From positions 1,426,001 through 1,490,000 of the forward strand of contig NZ_JBLKNW010000001.1 in assembly GCF_051414035.1 (NCBI RefSeq): DNA of 64,000 nt. The letters run 5' to 3'. Below are positions 59,674 to 64,000 of this stretch, piece after piece. Position 1 is the stretch's first letter, and every line of letters starts with the position of its first letter. A program made the position numbers and the translations under genes. Origin of the DNA: Halosimplex amylolyticum. Its GTDB lineage: Archaea > Halobacteriota > Halobacteria > Halobacteriales > Haloarculaceae. Below the pieces are notes generated by a model. That model was not told the DNA's origin. It saw only the letters and a list, made by a program, of their open reading frames with translations, and did no database searches.

Positions 59674-61436
59674 GCGAGGACGACGCCACCGACGCTGATC
59701 GTGCGAGCGACGTGGACCGAGTGACTGATGCGGATCAGGTGACCGGTGCGGACCGAGCGAGCGACGCGGACCGCGGCGGATCGGACGGCGCCGACCCGGA
59801 CGGCGACGGACTGAAGTCGGCCGCCGCCCGGGAGGGCGAACCGTCGGCGACGACGCCGCGCATCGAGGGCCCGCGGTCACTGCACGTCCTGACGGTGCCC
59901 TACCAGATCGCCCAGCAGGGGATCAGCATCGCGGTCGCGCTGGTCGTCTTCGGCGTTCCCGGGGTCTCGGCGCTGTTCGGCTCCGGCCGTAGCCTGCTCG
60001 CGGTCGGCGTCGCGCTCGCGATCGTCCTCGGGGCCGCGGCCATCGTCGGCTATCTCGTCGCCAGCTACCGCCGTTTCGAGTACGAACTCACGCGGGACAC
60101 CTTCGACATCAGGTCGGGCGTCTTCTCGCGCCGCAAGCGGGAGATCCCGCTGCGGCGGATCCAGAACGTCGACATCACCCAGAACGTCGTCCAGCGCGTG
60201 CTCGGCATCGCGGAGGTCGGCCTGGAGACCGCCGGGGGCGGCCAGACCGAGGCGCAGCTTCGATACGTCGGCGACGACGAGGCCGAACGACTCCAGTCCG
60301 AGATAAGTCGGCTGAGCCGGGCCGTCGAGGCCGCCGACGGCGAGACGGCCGAACCGGAGGCCGAGCGCTTCGACACGATCTTCGAGATGAGCCAGCGTGA
60401 GCTCGGAGTGCTGGCGCTGATCTCGGTCGACCTCCGGATCGCTTCGTTCCTCTTCTTCGGCGCCTCGATATTCGCGCCCTCGGCCGTCTCGGCGTTCGAA
60501 CCGGAGTCGATCTGGGAGTACGGGATCGGGCTGGAGAGCATCCTCGGGGCGGTGCTCGGCCCGGCCGCGGCGCTGGTCGGCATCCTCGTGCTGGCGTTGA
60601 TCTCCGGCGCGCTCAACGCCGCCCGCTACTACGGGTTCCGGCTCGACCGCGGGGAGGAGGAACTGCGCTACGAACGCGGGCTCCTCCAGAAGTTCCGCGG
60701 GACGATCCCGCTCTCGAAGGTGCAGACGATCACCGTCCGCGAGAACGTCCTCGCCCGCGCCCTGGGGTACGCGGCGCTGACCATCGAGACCGCGGGATAC
60801 ACCCCGGCGAGCGGCGAATCGAACGGCTCGCAGTCGGCGATCCCGGTCGCCGAGCGCGACCGCGTCGTCTCGCTCGCGCGATCCCTCGAAGCCTTCGACG
60901 CCACTGGCTTCGAGCGTCCCCCGAAGCGGGCGCGACTCCGGTACGGGTTCCGGTACGCGATCGGCCTCGCGGTGATCGTGGCCCTGCTGTACGCCGGGAC
61001 GCTCGTCACGGCGTTCAGACTCTTCTGGTACGTCCCGCTCGTCGCCGCGCCGCTCGTCCCCGTCGCGGCGCACCTCAAGTGGCGGAACCGCGGCTACGCA
61101 CTCGGCGAGGACCACGTCGTCACCCGTAACGGCTTCTGGGTGCGAAAGCAGAAGGTCGTCCCGTACCACCGCGTCCAGACCGTGTTCACGACCGAGACCA
61201 TCTTCCAGCGCCGCCGGGACCTCGCGACGGTGACGATCGACACCGCGGGCTCGCAGAGCATCACGGGCGACGACGCGGCCGCCGTCGACGTCGACGTCGA
61301 GACCGCCGACCGGATCCGCGAACGGGTTCCCGACGAACTCCACGGTGCACTCGCCCGTCGACGCCGGACCGCTTCACGCCCGGACGGTCGAAATCGCGGC
61401 CCGTCAGCCGTCGGCGACGGACAGGCGGGCGACTGA
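59670..61436 (+). CDS. Membrane-anchored bacterial-PH-domain protein, three domains
   Basis: A 588-residue YdbT-type protein. Acidic Asp-rich N-terminus, then three membrane-helix pairs each followed by a bPH2 domain (YRRFEYELTRDTFDIRSGVFSRRKREIPLRRIQNVDI; ELRYERGLLQKFRGTIPLSKVQTITV; HVVTRNGFWVRKQKVVPYHRVQTVFT). It pairs with the upstream one-domain protein (ydbS/ydbT arrangement). ATG at 59670. Confidence 0.85.
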   Translation: MSEDDATDADRASDVDRVTDADQVTGADRASDADRGGSDGADPDGDGLKSAAAREGEPSATTPRIEGPRSLHVLTVPYQIAQQGISIAVALVVFGVPGVSALFGSGRSLLAVGVALAIVLGAAAIVGYLVASYRRFEYELTRDTFDIRSGVFSRRKREIPLRRIQNVDITQNVVQRVLGIAEVGLETAGGGQTEAQLRYVGDDEAERLQSEISRLSRAVEAADGETAEPEAERFDTIFEMSQRELGVLALISVDLRIASFLFFGASIFAPSAVSAFEPESIWEYGIGLESILGAVLGPAAALVGILVLALISGALNAARYYGFRLDRGEEELRYERGLLQKFRGTIPLSKVQTITVRENVLARALGYAALTIETAGYTPASGESNGSQSAIPVAERDRVVSLARSLEAFDATGFERPPKRARLRYGFRYAIGLAVIVALLYAGTLVTAFRLFWYVPLVAAPLVPVAAHLKWRNRGYALGEDHVVTRNGFWVRKQKVVPYHRVQTVFTTETIFQRRRDLATVTIDTAGSQSITGDDAAAVDVDVETADRIRERVPDELHGALARRRRTASRPDGRNRGPSAVGDGQAGD

Positions 61437-61522
61437 ATCGCGACCCGGTTCGACGGCCCAGTTCGGTGCCTGCCGTCACGTTCGACCCAAGGACTTCGGC
61501 GGCGGACGACGCATGGTAGCGT

Positions 61523-62446
61523 ATGGCACGAGACGACGGCGAGGAGTTCGACCACGACGTAGAGACGGCGGTCGTGACCGGCGCGACGGGGGCTGTCGGT
61601 CCCTGGATCGTCGAGCGACTGGCCGAAAGCGGCGTCCACGTCGTCGGGGTCGACCTGGAGCGCCCCGACGGCGAGCGAGCGAACGCCGAGTTCCGCGCGG
61701 TCGACCTGACGGATCAGGGCGAGGCCTGGGAGACGATCCACGAGGCCGACCCCGACGCCGTGGTCCACGCGGCGGCCATCTCGGGGCCGCTCGACGACCC
61801 CGGCACCCGCGTCTTCGAGAACAGCACGATGAGCACCTACAACGTGCTCGTCGCGGCCGGGCGAGTCGGCGCCGACGTCGTCTGGACCTCCTCGCAAGCT
61901 GCTTACGGGATGCTGTTCGCCGACGACCCGTGGCTCCCCGACTACCTGCCCGTCGACGAGCACCACGAGCGACGGCCCGAGGACCCCTACGGCACGTCGA
62001 AGTACTGCGGCGAGGCGGTCGCCGGCATGGTCGCGCGACAGTACGACGTGCCCGTCACGACGATCCGGCCCGCGACCGTATACGCGCCGGAAGCGTATCG
62101 CGCCCGACCGCAACGGGAGGGGTTCGACCTGGAATCGGGGTCGCTGAGCGGGAACCTCTGGTCTTACGTCGACGTGCGCGACGTGGCGCGGATGGTCGAG
62201 GCGGCGCTCGCGAACGCGGACGCGGGCCACGAGACGTACCTCTGCGTCGCCGACGAGAACTACCTCGGCCAGCCCACCGCCGAGATCATCGAATCCGTCG
62301 CCGGCGAGTTGCCCGACCGGTGCGACCTGGAGGGCGAGCAGGCCGCGCTCTCGAACGCGAAGGCCAAAGAGCACCTCGGCTGGGAGCCCGCCTACTCCTG
62401 GCGGGAGGCCGACGACTCGGCCTCGCCGGGGATCGGCTGGCGGTGA
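61523..62446 (+). CDS. NAD-dependent epimerase/dehydratase
   Basis: A 307-residue extended SDR: VTGATGAVGPWIVERL (GxxGxxG), VHAAAIS, SSQAAYG and YGTSKYCGE (Ser-Tyr-x3-Lys). UDP-sugar or other nucleotide-sugar specificity unclear. ATG at 61523; the first start upstream is out of frame. It stands alone before an intergenic region with tandem repeats. Confidence 0.9.
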   Translation: MARDDGEEFDHDVETAVVTGATGAVGPWIVERLAESGVHVVGVDLERPDGERANAEFRAVDLTDQGEAWETIHEADPDAVVHAAAISGPLDDPGTRVFENSTMSTYNVLVAAGRVGADVVWTSSQAAYGMLFADDPWLPDYLPVDEHHERRPEDPYGTSKYCGEAVAGMVARQYDVPVTTIRPATVYAPEAYRARPQREGFDLESGSLSGNLWSYVDVRDVARMVEAALANADAGHETYLCVADENYLGQPTAEIIESVAGELPDRCDLEGEQAALSNAKAKEHLGWEPAYSWREADDSASPGIGWR

Positions 62447-62461
62447 GCCTGCGGTCGATAC

Positions 62462-62541
62462 GGTTCGTGGCTGAGATGGTTCGTGGCCGAGACGGTTCGT
62501 GGCAGAGACGGTACCGGGCCGAGACGGTGCGGGGCCGAGAC
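62462..62541. repeat. Five 16-bp tandem repeats
   Basis: Units begin at 62462, 62478, 62494, 62510 and 62526 with consensus GGTTCGTGGCCGAGAC; later units diverge (GGTACCGGGCCGAGAC, GGTGCGGGGCCGAGAC). No coding frame. Confidence 0.85.
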
Positions 62542-62705
62542 GGAATGGAACGGGATCCCGTCGTCTTCGGGCGCCGGACTCCCCGAAGCTCTATGGTCTC
62601 TGACACCTGATGTACGCGCCAGACGCAGAGGGGCCGCCCGCCGTCGCTGCACCGTCGTCGCCGCACCGTCGGTGCCGGATCGCCGGGCGGTTCGGAGCAT
62701 CCACA

Positions 62706-63491
62706 ATGGCAGCCATCGAGACCAACGACCTGACGAGACGCTACGGCGACGTGACGGCGCTGGACAGCCTGTCGCTCTCGGTCCCCGAGGGCGAACTGTT
62801 CGGCCTGCTCGGCCCGAACGGGTCCGGCAAGACGACGACCATCGAGATCCTCACCGGGCAGCTCGACCCGACCGACGGCACGGCCGCGGTCCTCGGCCAC
62901 GACCCGGTGGCCGACCCGCTGGCCGTCCGCGAGGCGGTCGGGATCCTGCCCGAGCGCGAGGATCCGCCGAGCTTCCTCACGCCGCGGGAGTACCTCCAGT
63001 TCGTCGGCGACGTCCGCGGGTTCGACGCCGCCGAGGACCGCATCGCCGAGTGGGCCGACCGGCTGGGGTTCGACCACAAGCTCGACACGCTCTCGACGGA
63101 CCTCTCGGAGGGCGAGCGCCAGCGCGTCATGCTCGCCCAGACGTTCATCCACGAACCCGATCTGGTGTTCATCGACGAACCACTCGTGAACCTCGACCCC
63201 ATCATGCAGGCCGAGGTCAAAGACCACATGCGGGAGTACTGCGAGCGCGGGAACACCCTGTTCCTCTCGACGCACTTCCTCGAAGTCGCCGAGGAGCTGT
63301 GCACGTCGGTCGGGATCATCCGCGACGGGACCCTGGTCGCCGAGCGCGATCCCGCCGATCTGGACCCCGACGAACAGCTCCTCGACTACTTCAGGCGCGA
63401 GGTCGAGGCGGCCGAGTCGACCGGGCCCGGCGCGACGGGGAACGACGGCGGTGACCGACCGCTCGAAGCGGACGGCGGATCGAACGCATGA
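62706..63491 (+). CDS. ABC transporter ATP-binding protein (ABC-2 type)
   Basis: A 261-residue ATPase: Walker A GPNGSGKTTT, signature LSEGERQR, Walker B LVFIDEPLVNLD. Acidic tail. Its stop overlaps the permease start (ATGA at 63488). ATG at 62706; an upstream start near 62610 would add residues not conserved. Confidence 0.92.
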   Translation: MAAIETNDLTRRYGDVTALDSLSLSVPEGELFGLLGPNGSGKTTTIEILTGQLDPTDGTAAVLGHDPVADPLAVREAVGILPEREDPPSFLTPREYLQFVGDVRGFDAAEDRIAEWADRLGFDHKLDTLSTDLSEGERQRVMLAQTFIHEPDLVFIDEPLVNLDPIMQAEVKDHMREYCERGNTLFLSTHFLEVAEELCTSVGIIRDGTLVAERDPADLDPDEQLLDYFRREVEAAESTGPGATGNDGGDRPLEADGGSNA

Positions 63492-64000
63492 GCGGCGCGG
63501 GAACCGACGCGAGACGACCCGGCCGCGGGCTCTCGACGCGACTGCTCGCGCGGATGATCCGCGAGGAGTGGCGGCTCCAGGCCGAGTTGTTCGGCGGCCG
63601 CTTCGCCGCGTTCCCGCTCGTCGTCGCCGCGTTCGCCGGCGTCGGCGTCTGGTTGTTGACCCTGACAGAGACGCCGATGGACGCTATCGCGGCCGGCCTG
63701 CACGGGCTGGTCTTCTTCTTCGGCCTGCAGGTCGGGACGATCGGCCTCGTCGGGCGTGACGCCCTGCGGGACGTGCTGGGCGACGTGACGCTGCTGGTCT
63801 TCTCGGCGCGGACGCTCCCCGTCACCTGGCGGCGGCTCCTGGCCGTGTTCCTGGTGAAGGACCTGCTGTACTACTCCGCGCTCTTCCTCGCGCCGCTCGC
63901 CGTCGGGTACGCCGCCGTCGCCCTCTCGACGGGGGTCCCCCCGGCGCGGGTGGGATTGCTCTGGGCGACCACGACGGGCACGTTCGCGCTCGGCGTCGGC
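63488..64000 (+). CDS. ABC-2 permease (partial at window edge)
   Basis: Begins ATG at 63488 coupled to the ATPase. About 171 residues visible: an N-terminal basic segment, LLARMIREEWRLQAELFGGRFAAFPLVVAAFAGVGVWLL (first helix), and further helices up to the edge. Continues beyond the window. Confidence 0.85.
   Translation, partial: MSGAGTDARRPGRGLSTRLLARMIREEWRLQAELFGGRFAAFPLVVAAFAGVGVWLLTLTETPMDAIAAGLHGLVFFFGLQVGTIGLVGRDALRDVLGDVTLLVFSARTLPVTWRRLLAVFLVKDLLYYSALFLAPLAVGYAAVALSTGVPPARVGLLWATTTGTFALGVG

Overview
The window is chromosomal DNA from an extremely halophilic archaeon (class Halobacteria). The evidence is uniformly GC-rich sequence, strongly acidic predicted proteins, archaeal information-processing genes (ATP-dependent DNA ligase, RPA, RNase P proteins Rnp2/Rnp3, proteasome alpha subunit, SBDS), a Tat-lipoprotein, a PGF-CTERM-like surface protein, and TATA-like boxes about 25 nt in front of start codons with little or no leader. 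Genus cannot be assigned from what is visible.

Layout. 1-6.1 kb (minus): DNA ligase (cut by the window edge), the PilC/PilB-type pilus membrane protein and ATPase pair, and a DUF357 protein. 6.2-11.2 kb: a DUF2270 membrane protein, a thioredoxin reductase-like flavoprotein, small zinc-finger and hypothetical proteins, a FilR1-type regulator and the riboflavin-pathway reductase. 11.4-15.1 kb: the translationally coupled RPA operon (ssDNA-binding protein, RPA-associated protein, calcineurin-type phosphoesterase). 15.2-17.5 kb: a small membrane protein, a protein built of six copies of an aromatic GFPTFH-x-ANYG repeat, and an array of hairpins ending in copies of the tRNA-Ser 3' end, followed by the intact tRNA-Ser(TGA). 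17.6-25 kb (minus): DUF2064-like protein, secreted metalloprotease, DUF5804 protein, ThiI, S-adenosylmethionine synthase, CYTH protein and SGNH hydrolase.

25-31.9 kb: CAP-domain protein, mannonate dehydratase plus SMP-30 lactonase, a flavodoxin-like protein, an F420-type LLM oxidoreductase, a long FKBP isomerase and a Nudix protein. 31.9-38 kb is an accessory zone: a dispersed palindromic element, a RAD55-like/ParA-like ATPase pair, a lipoprotein, a decayed pseudogene, a PKD-repeat cell-surface protein and AT-richer intergenic DNA. 38-43 kb: pyrB-pyrI, Mn-catalase, a 25-residue microprotein, a COG-like TIM-barrel protein, Nudix, a RecA-like regulator and DUF1918.

43.2-51.4 kb carries the archaeal RNA-processing/proteasome cluster (exosome-associated RNA-binding protein, rnp3, methyltransferase, rnp2 and then psmA, SBDS), interrupted between rnp2 and psmA by an oppositely oriented rhamnose/ribose-type sugar ABC transporter with a rhamnose mutarotase. 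51.4-64 kb: small regulators, a second copy of the dispersed element, an ABC exporter whose permease is fused to a PrsW-like membrane protease domain, an aldo/keto reductase, two membrane-anchored bacterial-PH-domain proteins, an epimerase and the start of a second ABC-2 export cassette.

The features most likely to reward study are the tRNA-Ser-derived hairpin array, the six-repeat protein beside it, the ABC-2/PrsW fusion, the split superoperon, the two-copy palindromic element with captured mini-hairpins, and the 25-residue microprotein.
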